A stretch of DNA of 64,000 bases. It comes from Dichetophora obliterata. Its lineage: Eukaryota; Arthropoda; Insecta; Diptera; Sciomyzidae. Where the stretch lies: NCBI GenBank assembly GCA_963920525.1, contig OY986440.1, positions 558,001 through 622,000 of the forward strand, written 5' to 3'. The translations under genes were made by a program, and so were the position numbers. The notes beneath the pieces were generated by a model. It saw only the letters and a list, made by a program, of their open reading frames with translations, ran no database searches and was not told the origin of the DNA. Positions 22,208 to 36,078 of the stretch are shown piece by piece (position 1 is the stretch's first letter; each line of letters starts with the position of its first letter).

Positions 22208-24088
22208 TCTATAGTAATAAAACTCATTTTCTGTTTGTTTGTTTGTTTGTTTGGCCTTTATACAAATCTAAACGGCTCAACGGATTTTGCTCAAACTAAG
22301 TACACATATTAAGTTTATCCCAACTTAAAATGTTACATACTTAGTTTTTGCCACGCCCCCTCTGAAATTTTGCAACTAACGGTAATTTTGTTATTATAAA
22401 ACTTTTTACCATCGGAGATTTTTGTGTATTTAATTTTAAAATTTTTTTGTTATTTTGACATCAAAAACACTCACATATCTTCAAAATTGGAGAAATTTTC
22501 AGTACAACGACTTTTTCATAAAACATCGTTGCCTAAGAATGAGAAAAAAACGACATGAAAATCAAAGTTTGGTCTTTCGATGCAAATATCTCCGCTGTCC
22601 ATTAATATATTTCATTCAAATTTTTTTTGTTCAAAAGTTCAATAAAATCACTTCACAAAAATAGGTTGAACTGTACCGTTAAGTCAGTGTATATATGTTT
22701 TATGATTATGTCAAAAAAGGTCCAAAATATTGACTTTTTACTCAAAAAATGACTCAAAAATTGTTGTTGTTGTAAAAACGAAATCAATTAAAAATTGCAC
22801 ATCTGGCTACCTTTCATATGACATAGCATTTATTTGCAAAAATTCTTCCAGCTAAGCGCAAAAATTATTTTACTGTTTTTGTCATCAAAACAACAAGGGT
22901 ACCCCCTTTGATTTTTTTCGCGAAATTTATTTTTTCCAAAATGTTGTTTTTATATTTTTTACAAAAAAGTCAAGTCTCAAAAATAATTTATGTGAAAAAA
23001 TTAATGGCTAAAAATCTATTTTTCATACCAGATTATTAATAAAACTTAGTTTTGTGTTAAAATTCTCTATATAGTTTGAACGTCCCCATATATCTCTAAG
23101 AATGCAGTTGTGTGTCTAAAGTAATTACGAACATTTTGGATTATACAAAATTTTCTTTATAGTGATCATCTACTTATATTTAAATTTACAGATAGATGGT
23201 AAATTTAATTTATCTAAATTTACAGATAGATGGCGCCACATGTGTAAGATGTGTGGGTACAAACTAAACGTACACCTTGCGTTGAATAGCTGAATTATGT
23301 TTTTGCAAAAGTTTCTTCAAATTTAACCCCACACGATTGGGATTACAGACAGGTGGCGCTATTTTCTGCTTACAGAAGAATATCTGATGTTCTTATGCAG
23401 CTAGCAGATAAGTTTTGCGAAATATTTTGCGAAAATGCTATTGCTACCAAACTTTTAAAAAGTAAAATAATGCAGTACTGCCAGTTTTTTTTAGAAATTT
23501 TAGTAGGTACAATCATTTTTAGCACAACGAATTTTCATAAAACATTGATAGCTAATAATGAGAAAAAAAATTATATGAAAATCAAAGTATTGTATTTACT
23601 TTTAATGACAATAACTCTGCTGTTTTTAATATATTTCATTAACATTTTTTTTTTTTGTTAAAAAGTTCAATATGTTTTTTAATATAAATCTTTGTTTAGA
23701 CGTTAAAATGTCCATATCTCAAGGACGCATTGAGTCCCATCATAATTTTTATTTTGTTGAAAAGATATTTGTGCTTGCTTTAACATTGAGTAAATATAAA
23801 AATTCTTTTTAATTTTTAAAATTTGTTTTTCGTACCGTTTCTTTGAATTCAATTAGCTCACCGCAAGAGATGGAACCACCAACAACAAAAATTTTCCTAA
23901 ACTTTTTTGGATCAATGTTCGTTCAATTACCTAGCAAACGGTGGATAAATAAAATTAAATAAAATAAAATTCAAATAAAATTCAACATGTTTTTCATTAT
24001 TCCTGATTTTAAAAAACATTTAATCGAGAAGTGTATGTTAAAATGTTTATATAAATGACTCTCGAGTAACACCGGGTATATCAGCTAG
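22208..24088 (+). mobile_element. Unit 17, type F (1881 bp), unique tail deletion
   Basis: Haplotype I core to 23180, then a 35-base filler (23181-23215), then the type A tail from 'AAATTTACAGATAGATGG' onward. Relative to A, 275 bases including the G tract are lost. Two extra T lie in the tail poly-T run, and a private 'AATGACAATAAC' is near 23606. It is the only F unit seen and interrupts the 3324-bp periods. Confidence 0.85.
23181..23215 (+). other. Type F deletion junction with templated 35-base filler
   Basis: The filler begins with a 19-base copy of the right flank (TAAATTTACAGATAGATGG), continues with an AT-only stretch TAAATTTAATTTATCT, and then the true right flank starts with the same motif. 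A copied flank inside a deletion junction is the mark of a synthesis-and-realign repair event. Confidence 0.85.
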
Positions 24089-25326
24089 TCTATAGTAATA
24101 AAACTCATTTTCTGTTTGTTTGTTTGTTTGTTTGGCCTTTATACAAATCTAAACGGCTCAACGGATTTTGCTCAAACTAGGTATACATATTAAGTGCGTT
24201 CCAACTTAAAATGTTACATACTTAGTTTTTGCCACGCCCCCTTTAAAATTTCTCAACTAACAGTAATTTTGTTATTGTAAAACTTTTTAGTATCGGAGAT
24301 TTTTTTGTATTTAATTTTAAAAAAATTCTGTTATTTTGACATCAAAAACATGCACATATCTTCAAAATTGGAGAAATTTTCAGTATAACGACTTTTTCAT
24401 AAAACATCGTTGCCTAAGAATGAGAAAAAAACGACATGAAAATCAAAGTTTGGTCTTTCGATGCAAATATCTCCGCTGTCCATTAATATATTTCATTCAA
24501 ATTTTTTTTGTTCAAAAGTTCAATAAAATCACTTCACAAAAATAGGTTGAACTGTACCGTTAAGTCAGTGTATATATGTTTTATGATTATGTCAAAAAAG
24601 GTCCAAAATATTGACTTTTTACTCAAAAAATGACTCAAAAATTGTTGTTGTTGTAAAAACGAAATCAATTAAAAATTGCACATCTGGCTACCTTTCATAT
24701 GACATAGCATTTATTTGCAAAAATTCTTCCAGCTAAGCGCAAAAATTATTTTACTGTTTTTGTCATCAAAACAACAAGGGTACCCCCTTTGATTTTTTTC
24801 GCGAAATTTATTTTTTCCAAAATGTTGTTTTTATATTTTTTACAAAAAAGTCAAGTCTCAAAAATAATTTATGTGAAAAAATTAATGGCTAAAAATCTAT
24901 TTTTCATACCAGATTATTAATAAAACTTAGTTTTGTGTTAAAATTCTCTATATAGTTTGAACGTCCCCATATATCTCTAAGAATGCAGTTGTGTGTCTAA
25001 AGTAATTACGAACATTTTGGATTATACAAAATTTTCTTTATAGTGGTCATCTACTTATATTTCAATTAGCTCAATTAGTCAATTAGTCAATTAGCTCACC
25101 GCAAGAGATGGAACCACCAACAACAAAAATTTTCCTAAACTTTTTTGGATCAATGTTCGTTCAATTACCTAGCAAACGGTGGATAAATAAAATTAAATAA
25201 AATAAAATTCAAATAAAATTCAACATGTTTTTCATTATTCCTGATTTTAAAAAACATTTAATCGAGAAGTGTATGTTAAAATGTTTATATAAATGACTCT
25301 CGAGTAACACCGGGTATATCAGCTAG
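24089..25326 (+). mobile_element. Unit 18, type B (1238 bp), haplotype II
   Basis: Core end 25061 with the 'GGTCATC' marker of this higher-order repeat. Confidence 0.85.
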
Positions 25327-26185
25327 TCTATAGTAATAAAACTCATTTTCTGTTTGTTTGTTTGTTTGTTTGGCCTTTATACAAATCTAAACGGCTCGAC
25401 GGATTTTGCTCAAACTAAGTACACATATTAAGTTTATCCCAACTTAAAATGTTACATACTTAGTTTTTGCCACGCCCCCTCTGAAATTTTGCAACTAACG
25501 GTAATATTGTTATTATAAAACTTTTTACCATCGGAGATTTTTGTGTATATAATTTTAAAATTTTTTTGTTATTTTGACATCAAAAACACTCACATATCTT
25601 CAAAATTGGAGAAATTTTCAGTACAACGACTTTTTCATAAAACATCGTTACCTAAGAATGAGAAAAAAACGACATGAAAATCAAAGTTTGGTCTTTCGAT
25701 GCAAATATCTCCGCTGTCCATTAATATATTTCATTCAAATTTTTTTTGTTCAAAAGTTCAATAAAATCACTTCACAAAAATAGGTTGAACTGTACCGTTA
25801 AGTCAGTGTATATATGTTTCATGATTATGTCAAAAAAGGTCCAAAATATTGACTTTTTACTCAAAAAATGACTCAAAAATTGTTGTTGTTGTAAAAACGA
25901 AATCAATTAAAAATTGCACATCTGGCTACCTTTCATATGACATAGCATTTACTTGCAAAAATTCTTCCAGCTAAGCGCAAAAATTATTTTACTGTTTTTG
26001 TCATCAAAACAACAAGGGTACCCCCTTTGATTTTTTTCGCGAAATTTATTTTTTTCAAAATAATGTTTTTATATTTTTTACAAAAAAGTCAAGTCTCAAA
26101 AATAATTTATGTGAAAAAATTACCCCAATATCTCTTTCCAATCAAAAGTTATGGCTAAAAATCTATTTTTTCATACAATTGACTA
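25327..26185 (+). mobile_element. Unit 19, type C (859 bp)
   Basis: C diagnostics, ends …TTGACTA directly before TC. Confidence 0.85.
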
Positions 26186-27412
26186 TCTATAGTAATAAAA
26201 CTCATTTTCTGTTTGTTTGTTTGTTTGTTTGGCCTTTATACAAATCTAAACGGCTCAACGGATTTTGCTCAAACTAGGTATACATATTAAGTGCGTTCCA
26301 ACTTAAAATGTTACATACTTAGTTTTTGCCACGCCCCCTTTAAAATTTCTCAACTAACAGTAATTTTGTTATTGTAAAACTTTTTAGTATCGGAGATTTT
26401 TTTGTATTTAATTTTAAAAAAATTCTGTTATTTTGACATCAAAAACATGCACATATCTTCAAAATTGGAGAAATTTTCAGTATAACGACTTTTTCATAAA
26501 ACATCGTTGCCTAAGAATGAGAAAAAAACGACATGAAAATCAAAGTTTGGTCTTTCGATGCAAATATCTCCGCTGTCCATTAATATATTTCATTCAAATT
26601 TTTTTTGTTCAAAAGTTCAATAAAATCACTTCACAAAAATAGGTTGAACTGTACCGTTAAGTCAGTGTATATATGTTTTATGATTATGTCAAAAAAGGTC
26701 CAAAATATTGACTTTTTACTCAAAAAATGACTCAAAAATTGTTGTTGTTGTAAAAACGAAATCAATTAAAAATTGCACATCTGGCTACCTTTCATATGAC
26801 ATAGCATTTATTTGCAAAAATTCTTCCAGCTAAGCGCAAAAATTATTTTACTGTTTTTGTCATCAAAACAACATTTGATTTTTTTCGCGAAATTTATTTT
26901 TTCCAAAATGTTGTTTTTATATTTTTTACAAAAAAGTCAAGTCTCAAAAATAATTTATGTGAAAAAATTAATGGCTAAAAATCTATTTTTCATACCAGAT
27001 TATTAATAAAACTTAGTTTTGTGTTAAAATTCTCTATATAGTTTGAACGTCCCCATATATCTCTAAGAATGCAGTTGTGTGTCTAAAGTAATTACGAACA
27101 TTTTGGATTATACAAAATTTTCTTTATAGTGATCATCTACTTATATTTCAATTAGCTCAATTAGTCAATTAGTCAATTAGCTCACCGCAAGAGATGGAAC
27201 CACCAACAACAAAAATTTTCCTAAACTTTTTTGGATCAATGTTCGTTCAATTACCTAGCAAACGGTGGATAAATAAAATTAAATAAAATAAAATTCAAAT
27301 AAAATTCAACATGTTTTTCATTATTCCTGATTTTAAAAAACATTTAATCGAGAAGTGTATGTTAAAATGTTTATATAAATGACTCTCGAGTAACACCGGG
27401 TATATCAGCTAG
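26186..27412 (+). mobile_element. Unit 20, type D (1227 bp), haplotype II
   Basis: 11-base deletion, core end 27147, B filler and tail. Confidence 0.85.
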
Positions 27413-28965
27413 TCTATAGTAATAAAACTCATTTTCTGTTTGTTTGTTTGTTTGTTTGGCCTTTATACAAATCTAAACGGCTCAACGGATTTTGCTCAAA
27501 CTAAGTACACATATTAAGTTTATCCCAACTTAAAATGTTACATACTTAGTTTTTGCCACGCCCCCTCTGAAATTTTGCAACTAACGGTAATTTTGTTATT
27601 ATAAAACTTTTTACCATCGGAGATTTTTGTGTATTTAATTTTAAAATTTTTTTGTTATTTTGACATCAAAAACACTCACATATCTTCAAAATTGGAGAAA
27701 TTTTCAGTACAACGACTTTTTCATAAAACATCGTTGCCTAAGAATGAGAAAAAAACGACATGAAAATCAAAGTTTGGTCTTTCGATGCAAATATCTCCGC
27801 TGTCCATTAATATATTTCATTCAAATTTTTTTTGTTCAAAAGTTCAATAAAATCACTTCACAAAAATAGGTTGAACTGTACCGTTAAGTCAGTGTATATA
27901 TGTTTTATGATTATGTCAAAAAAGGTCCAAAATATTGACTTTTTACTCAAAAAATGACTCAAAAATTGTTGTTGTTGTAAAAACGAAATCAATTAAAAAT
28001 TGCACATCTGGCTACCTTTCATATGACATAGCATTTATTTGCAAAAATTCTTCCAGCTAAGCGCAAAAATTATTTTACTGTTTTTGTCATCAAAACAACA
28101 AGGGTACCCCCTTTGATTTTTTTCGCGAAATTTATTTTTTCCAAAATGTTGTTTTTATATTTTTTACAAAAAAGTCAAGTCTCAAAAATAATTTATGTGA
28201 AAAAATTAATGGCTAAAAATCTATTTTTCATACCAGATTATTAATAAAACTTAGTTTTGTGTTAAAATTCTCTATATAGTTTGAACGTCCCCATATATCT
28301 CTAAGAATGCAGTTGTGTGTCTAAAGTAATTACGAACATTTTGGATTATACAAAATTTTCTTTATAGTGATCATCTACTTATATTTTTACTTAAATTATT
28401 TTACTGTTTTTGTCATCAAAACAACATTTGATTTTTTTCGCGAAATTTATTTTTTCCAAAATGTTGTTTTTATATTTTTTACAAAAAAGTCAAGTCTCAA
28501 AAATAATTTATGTGAAAAAATTAATGGCTAAAAATCTATTTTTCATACCAGATTATTAATAAAACTTAGTTTTGTGTTAAAATTCTCTATATAGTTTGAA
28601 CGTCCCCATATATCTCTAAGAATGCAGTTGTGTGTCTAAAGTAATTACGAACATTTTGGATTATACAAAATTTTCTTTATAGTGATCATCTACTTATATT
28701 TCAATTAGCTCAATTAGTCAATTAGTCAATTAGCTCACCGCAAGAGATGGAACCACCAACAACAAAAATTTTCCTAAACTTTTTTGGATCAATGTTCGTT
28801 CAATTACCTAGCAAACGGTGGATAAATAAAATTAAATAAAATAAAATTCAAATAAAATTCAACATGTTTTTCATTATTCCTGATTTTAAAAAACATTTAA
28901 TCGAGAAGTGTATGTTAAAATGTTTATATAAATGACTCTCGAGTAACACCGGGTATATCAGCTAG
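27413..28965 (+). mobile_element. Unit 21, type E (1553 bp), haplotype I
   Basis: Full core to 28385, a 7-base filler TTTACTT (28386-28392), then a second copy of the last 308 bases of a D-type core (28393-28700, with the 11-base deletion), then the B filler and tail to 28965. The first core retains GGGTACCC; the second lacks it. The unit is thus a fusion of a B/A-type core end to the interior of a D unit. Confidence 0.88.
28386..28392 (+). other. Type E junction filler
   Basis: Seven bases (TTTACTT) join the core end TATATT to 'AAATTATTTTACTG' inside a D-type core. TACTT also occurs in the left flank ('CTACTTATATT'), so the filler could be copied from it. The same junction recurs in all E units. 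Confidence 0.75.
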
Positions 28966-30518
28966 TCTATAGTAATAAAACTCATTTTCTGTTTGTTTGT
29001 TTGTTTGTTTGGCCTTTATACAAATCTAAACGGCTCAACGGATTTTGCTCAAACTAAGTACACATATTAAGTTTATCCCAACTTAAAATGTTACATACTT
29101 AGTTTTTGCCACGCCCCCTCTGAAATTTTGCAACTAACGGTAATTTTGTTATTATAAAACTTTTTACCATCGGAGATTTTTGTGTATTTAATTTTAAAAT
29201 TTTTTTGTTATTTTGACATCAAAAACACTCACATATCTTCAAAATTGGAGAAATTTTCAGTACAACGACTTTTTCATAAAACATCGTTGCCTAAGAATGA
29301 GAAAAAAACGACATGAAAATCAAAGTTTGGTCTTTCGATGCAAATATCTCCGCTGTCCATTAATATATTTCATTCAAATTTTTTTTGTTCAAAAGTTCAA
29401 TAAAATCACTTCACAAAAATAGGTTGAACTGTACCGTTAAGTCAGTGTATATATGTTTTATGATTATGTCAAAAAAGGTCCAAAATATTGACTTTTTACT
29501 CAAAAAATGACTCAAAAATTGTTGTTGTTGTAAAAACGAAATCAATTAAAAATTGCACATCTGGCTACCTTTCATATGACATAGCATTTATTTGCAAAAA
29601 TTCTTCCAGCTAAGCGCAAAAATTATTTTACTGTTTTTGTCATCAAAACAACAAGGGTACCCCCTTTGATTTTTTTCGCGAAATTTATTTTTTCCAAAAT
29701 GTTGTTTTTATATTTTTTACAAAAAAGTCAAGTCTCAAAAATAATTTATGTGAAAAAATTAATGGCTAAAAATCTATTTTTCATACCAGATTATTAATAA
29801 AACTTAGTTTTGTGTTAAAATTCTCTATATAGTTTGAACGTCCCCATATATCTCTAAGAATGCAGTTGTGTGTCTAAAGTAATTACGAACATTTTGGATT
29901 ATACAAAATTTTCTTTATAGTGATCATCTACTTATATTTTTACTTAAATTATTTTACTGTTTTTGTCATCAAAACAACATTTGATTTTTTTCGCGAAATT
30001 TATTTTTTCCAAAATGTTGTTTTTATATTTTTTACAAAAAAGTCAAGTCTCAAAAATAATTTATGTGAAAAAATTAATGGCTAAAAATCTATTTTTCATA
30101 CCAGATTATTAATAAAACTTAGTTTTGTGTTAAAATTCTCTATATAGTTTGAACGTCCCCATATATCTCTAAGAATGCAGTTGTGTGTCTAAAGTAATTA
30201 CGAACATTTTGGATTATACAAAATTTTCTTTATAGTGATCATCTACTTATATTTCAATTAGCTCAATTAGTCAATTAGTCAATTAGCTCACCGCAAGAGA
30301 TGGAACCACCAACAACAAAAATTTTCCTAAACTTTTTTGGATCAATGTTCGTTCAATTACCTAGCAAACGGTGGATAAATAAAATTAAATAAAATAAAAT
30401 TCAAATAAAATTCAACATGTTTTTCATTATTCCTGATTTTAAAAAACATTTAATCGAGAAGTGTATGTTAAAATGTTTATATAAATGACTCTCGAGTAAC
30501 ACCGGGTATATCAGCTAG
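28966..30518 (+). mobile_element. Unit 22, type E (1553 bp)
   Basis: Same layout as unit 21: first core end 29938, second core copy 29946-30253, tail to CTAG. Confidence 0.85.
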
Positions 30519-31745
30519 TCTATAGTAATAAAACTCATTTTCTGTTTGTTTGTTTGTTTGTTTGGCCTTTATACAAATCTAAACGGCTCAACGGATTTTG
30601 CTCAAACTAAGTACACATATTAAGTTTATCCCAACTTAAAATGTTACATACTTAGTTTTTGCCACGCCCCCTCTGAAATTTTGCAACTAACGGTAATTTT
30701 GTTATTATAAAACTTTTTACCATCGGAGATTTTTGTGTATTTAATTTTAAAATTTTTTTGTTATTTTGACATCAAAAACACTCACATATCTTCAAAATTG
30801 GAGAAATTTTCAGTACAACGACTTTTTCATAAAACATCGTTGCCTAAGAATGAGAAAAAAACGACATGAAAATCAAAGTTTGGTCTTTCGATGCAAATAT
30901 CTCCGCTGTCCATTAATATATTTCATTCAAATTTTTTTTGTTCAAAAGTTCAATAAAATCACTTCACAAAAATAGGTTGAACTGTACCGTTAAGTCAGTG
31001 TATATATGTTTTATGATTATGTCAAAAAAGGTCCAAAATATTGACTTTTTACTCAAAAAATGACTCAAAAATTGTTGTTGTTGTAAAAACGAAATCAATT
31101 AAAAATTGCACATCTGGCTACCTTTCATATGACATAGCATTTATTTGCAAAAATTCTTCCAGCTAAGCGCAAAAATTATTTTACTGTTTTTGTCATCAAA
31201 ACAACATTTGATTTTTTTCGCGAAATTTATTTTTTCCAAAATGTTGTTTTTATATTTTTTACAAAAAAGTCAAGTCTCAAAAATAATTTATGTGAAAAAA
31301 TTAATGGCTAAAAATCTATTTTTCATACCAGATTATTAATAAAACTTAGTTTTGTGTTAAAATTCTCTATATAGTTTGAACGTCCCCATATATCTCTAAG
31401 AATGCAGTTGTGTGTCTAAAGTAATTACGAACATTTTGGATTATACAAAATTTTCTTTATAGTGATCATCTACTTATATTTCAATTAGCTCAATTAGTCA
31501 ATTAGTCAATTAGCTCACCGCAAGAGATGGAACCACCAACAACAAAAATTTTCCTAAACTTTTTTGGATCAATGTTCGTTCAATTACCTAGCAAACGGTG
31601 GATAAATAAAATTAAATAAAATAAAATTCAAATAAAATTCAACATGTTTTTCATTATTCCTGATTTTAAAAAACATTTAATCGAGAAGTGTATGTTAAAA
31701 TGTTTATATAAATGACTCTCGAGTAACACCGGGTATATCAGCTAG
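30519..31745 (+). mobile_element. Unit 23, type D (1227 bp), haplotype I
   Basis: Haplotype I 5' half with the 11-base deletion. This is the same deletion as in the haplotype II D units, so the 3' half and 5' half have been reassorted. Confidence 0.85.
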
Positions 31746-33298
31746 TCTATAGTAATAAAACTCATTTTCTGTTTGTTTGTTTGTTTGTTTGGCCTTTATA
31801 CAAATCTAAACGGCTCAACGGATTTTGCTCAAACTAAGTACACATATTAAGTTTATCCCAACTTAAAATGTTACATACTTAGTTTTTGCCACGCCCCCTC
31901 TGAAATTTTGCAACTAACGGTAATTTTGTTATTATAAAACTTTTTACCATCGGAGATTTTTGTGTATTTAATTTTAAAATTTTTTTGTTATTTTGACATC
32001 AAAAACACTCACATATCTTCAAAATTGGAGAAATTTTCAGTACAACGACTTTTTCATAAAACATCGTTGCCTAAGAATGAGAAAAAAACGACATGAAAAT
32101 CAAAGTTTGGTCTTTCGATGCAAATATCTCCGCTGTCCATTAATATATTTCATTCAAATTTTTTTTGTTCAAAAGTTCAATAAAATCACTTCACAAAAAT
32201 AGGTTGAACTGTACCGTTAAGTCAGTGTATATATGTTTTATGATTATGTCAAAAAAGGTCCAAAATATTGACTTTTTACTCAAAAAATGACTCAAAAATT
32301 GTTGTTGTTGTAAAAACGAAATCAATTAAAAATTGCACATCTGGCTACCTTTCATATGACATAGCATTTATTTGCAAAAATTCTTCCAGCTAAGCGCAAA
32401 AATTATTTTACTGTTTTTGTCATCAAAACAACAAGGGTACCCCCTTTGATTTTTTTCGCGAAATTTATTTTTTCCAAAATGTTGTTTTTATATTTTTTAC
32501 AAAAAAGTCAAGTCTCAAAAATAATTTATGTGAAAAAATTAATGGCTAAAAATCTATTTTTCATACCAGATTATTAATAAAACTTAGTTTTGTGTTAAAA
32601 TTCTCTATATAGTTTGAACGTCCCCATATATCTCTAAGAATGCAGTTGTGTGTCTAAAGTAATTACGAACATTTTGGATTATACAAAATTTTCTTTATAG
32701 TGATCATCTACTTATATTTTTACTTAAATTATTTTACTGTTTTTGTCATCAAAACAACATTTGATTTTTTTCGCGAAATTTATTTTTTCCAAAATGTTGT
32801 TTTTATATTTTTTACAAAAAAGTCAAGTCTCAAAAATAATTTATGTGAAAAAATTAATGGCTAAAAATCTATTTTTCATACCAGATTATTAATAAAACTT
32901 AGTTTTGTGTTAAAATTCTCTATATAGTTTGAACGTCCCCATATATCTCTAAGAATGCAGTTGTGTGTCTAAAGTAATTACGAACATTTTGGATTATACA
33001 AAATTTTCTTTATAGTGATCATCTACTTATATTTCAATTAGCTCAATTAGTCAATTAGTCAATTAGCTCACCGCAAGAGATGGAACCACCAACAACAAAA
33101 ATTTTCCTAAACTTTTTTGGATCAATGTTCGTTCAATTACCTAGCAAACGGTGGATAAATAAAATTAAATAAAATAAAATTCAAATAAAATTCAACATGT
33201 TTTTCATTATTCCTGATTTTAAAAAACATTTAATCGAGAAGTGTATGTTAAAATGTTTATATAAATGACTCTCGAGTAACACCGGGTATATCAGCTAG
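31746..33298 (+). mobile_element. Unit 24, type E (1553 bp)
   Basis: First monomer of the second 4333-bp period; first core end 32718. Confidence 0.85.
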
Positions 33299-34851
33299 TC
33301 TATAGTAATAAAACTCATTTTCTGTTTGTTTGTTTGTTTGTTTGGCCTTTATACAAATCTAAACGGCTCAACGGATTTTGCTCAAACTAAGTACACATAT
33401 TAAGTTTATCCCAACTTAAAATGTTACATACTTAGTTTTTGCCACGCCCCCTCTGAAATTTTGCAACTAACGGTAATTTTGTTATTATAAAACTTTTTAC
33501 CATCGGAGATTTTTGTGTATTTAATTTTAAAATTTTTTTGTTATTTTGACATCAAAAACACTCACATATCTTCAAAATTGGAGAAATTTTCAGTACAACG
33601 ACTTTTTCATAAAACATCGTTGCCTAAGAATGAGAAAAAAACGACATGAAAATCAAAGTTTGGTCTTTCGATGCAAATATCTCCGCTGTCCATTAATATA
33701 TTTCATTCAAATTTTTTTTGTTCAAAAGTTCAATAAAATCACTTCACAAAAATAGGTTGAACTGTACCGTTAAGTCAGTGTATATATGTTTTATGATTAT
33801 GTCAAAAAAGGTCCAAAATATTGACTTTTTACTCAAAAAATGACTCAAAAATTGTTGTTGTTGTAAAAACGAAATCAATTAAAAATTGCACATCTGGCTA
33901 CCTTTCATATGACATAGCATTTATTTGCAAAAATTCTTCCAGCTAAGCGCAAAAATTATTTTACTGTTTTTGTCATCAAAACAACAAGGGTACCCCCTTT
34001 GATTTTTTTCGCGAAATTTATTTTTTCCAAAATGTTGTTTTTATATTTTTTACAAAAAAGTCAAGTCTCAAAAATAATTTATGTGAAAAAATTAATGGCT
34101 AAAAATCTATTTTTCATACCAGATTATTAATAAAACTTAGTTTTGTGTTAAAATTCTCTATATAGTTTGAACGTCCCCATATATCTCTAAGAATGCAGTT
34201 GTGTGTCTAAAGTAATTACGAACATTTTGGATTATACAAAATTTTCTTTATAGTGATCATCTACTTATATTTTTACTTAAATTATTTTACTGTTTTTGTC
34301 ATCAAAACAACATTTGATTTTTTTCGCGAAATTTATTTTTTCCAAAATGTTGTTTTTATATTTTTTACAAAAAAGTCAAGTCTCAAAAATAATTTATGTG
34401 AAAAAATTAATGGCTAAAAATCTATTTTTCATACCAGATTATTAATAAAACTTAGTTTTGTGTTAAAATTCTCTATATAGTTTGAACGTCCCCATATATC
34501 TCTAAGAATGCAGTTGTGTGTCTAAAGTAATTACGAACATTTTGGATTATACAAAATTTTCTTTATAGTGATCATCTACTTATATTTCAATTAGCTCAAT
34601 TAGTCAATTAGTCAATTAGCTCACCGCAAGAGATGGAACCACCAACAACAAAAATTTTCCTAAACTTTTTTGGATCAATGTTCGTTCAATTACCTAGCAA
34701 ACGGTGGATAAATAAAATTAAATAAAATAAAATTCAAATAAAATTCAACATGTTTTTCATTATTCCTGATTTTAAAAAACATTTAATCGAGAAGTGTATG
34801 TTAAAATGTTTATATAAATGACTCTCGAGTAACACCGGGTATATCAGCTAG
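33299..34851 (+). mobile_element. Unit 25, type E (1553 bp)
   Basis: Second monomer of the second 4333-bp period; first core end 34271. Confidence 0.85.
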
Positions 34852-36078
34852 TCTATAGTAATAAAACTCATTTTCTGTTTGTTTGTTTGTTTGTTTGGCC
34901 TTTATACAAATCTAAACGGCTCAACGGATTTTGCTCAAACTAAGTACACATATTAAGTTTATCCCAACTTAAAATGTTACATACTTAGTTTTTGCCACGC
35001 CCCCTCTGAAATTTTGCAACTAACGGTAATTTTGTTATTATAAAACTTTTTACCATCGGAGATTTTTGTGTATTTAATTTTAAAATTTTTTTGTTATTTT
35101 GACATCAAAAACACTCACATATCTTCAAAATTGGAGAAATTTTCAGTACAACGACTTTTTCATAAAACATCGTTGCCTAAGAATGAGAAAAAAACGACAT
35201 GAAAATCAAAGTTTGGTCTTTCGATGCAAATATCTCCGCTGTCCATTAATATATTTCATTCAAATTTTTTTTGTTCAAAAGTTCAATAAAATCACTTCAC
35301 AAAAATAGGTTGAACTGTACCGTTAAGTCAGTGTATATATGTTTTATGATTATGTCAAAAAAGGTCCAAAATATTGACTTTTTACTCAAAAAATGACTCA
35401 AAAATTGTTGTTGTTGTAAAAACGAAATCAATTAAAAATTGCACATCTGGCTACCTTTCATATGACATAGCATTTATTTGCAAAAATTCTTCCAGCTAAG
35501 CGCAAAAATTATTTTACTGTTTTTGTCATCAAAACAACATTTGATTTTTTTCGCGAAATTTATTTTTTCCAAAATGTTGTTTTTATATTTTTTACAAAAA
35601 AGTCAAGTCTCAAAAATAATTTATGTGAAAAAATTAATGGCTAAAAATCTATTTTTCATACCAGATTATTAATAAAACTTAGTTTTGTGTTAAAATTCTC
35701 TATATAGTTTGAACGTCCCCATATATCTCTAAGAATGCAGTTGTGTGTCTAAAGTAATTACGAACATTTTGGATTATACAAAATTTTCTTTATAGTGATC
35801 ATCTACTTATATTTCAATTAGCTCAATTAGTCAATTAGTCAATTAGCTCACCGCAAGAGATGGAACCACCAACAACAAAAATTTTCCTAAACTTTTTTGG
35901 ATCAATGTTCGTTCAATTACCTAGCAAACGGTGGATAAATAAAATTAAATAAAATAAAATTCAAATAAAATTCAACATGTTTTTCATTATTCCTGATTTT
36001 AAAAAACATTTAATCGAGAAGTGTATGTTAAAATGTTTATATAAATGACTCTCGAGTAACACCGGGTATATCAGCTAG
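34852..36078 (+). mobile_element. Unit 26, type D (1227 bp), haplotype I
   Basis: Third monomer of the second 4333-bp period; 11-base deletion present, core end 35813. Confidence 0.85.

Larger units (their letters stand above)
24089..27412 (+). repeat. Fourth copy of the 3324-bp higher-order repeat
   Basis: The same order (B-II, C, D-II) and exact length as 12236-22207, displaced by the 1881-bp F unit. Confidence 0.9.
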
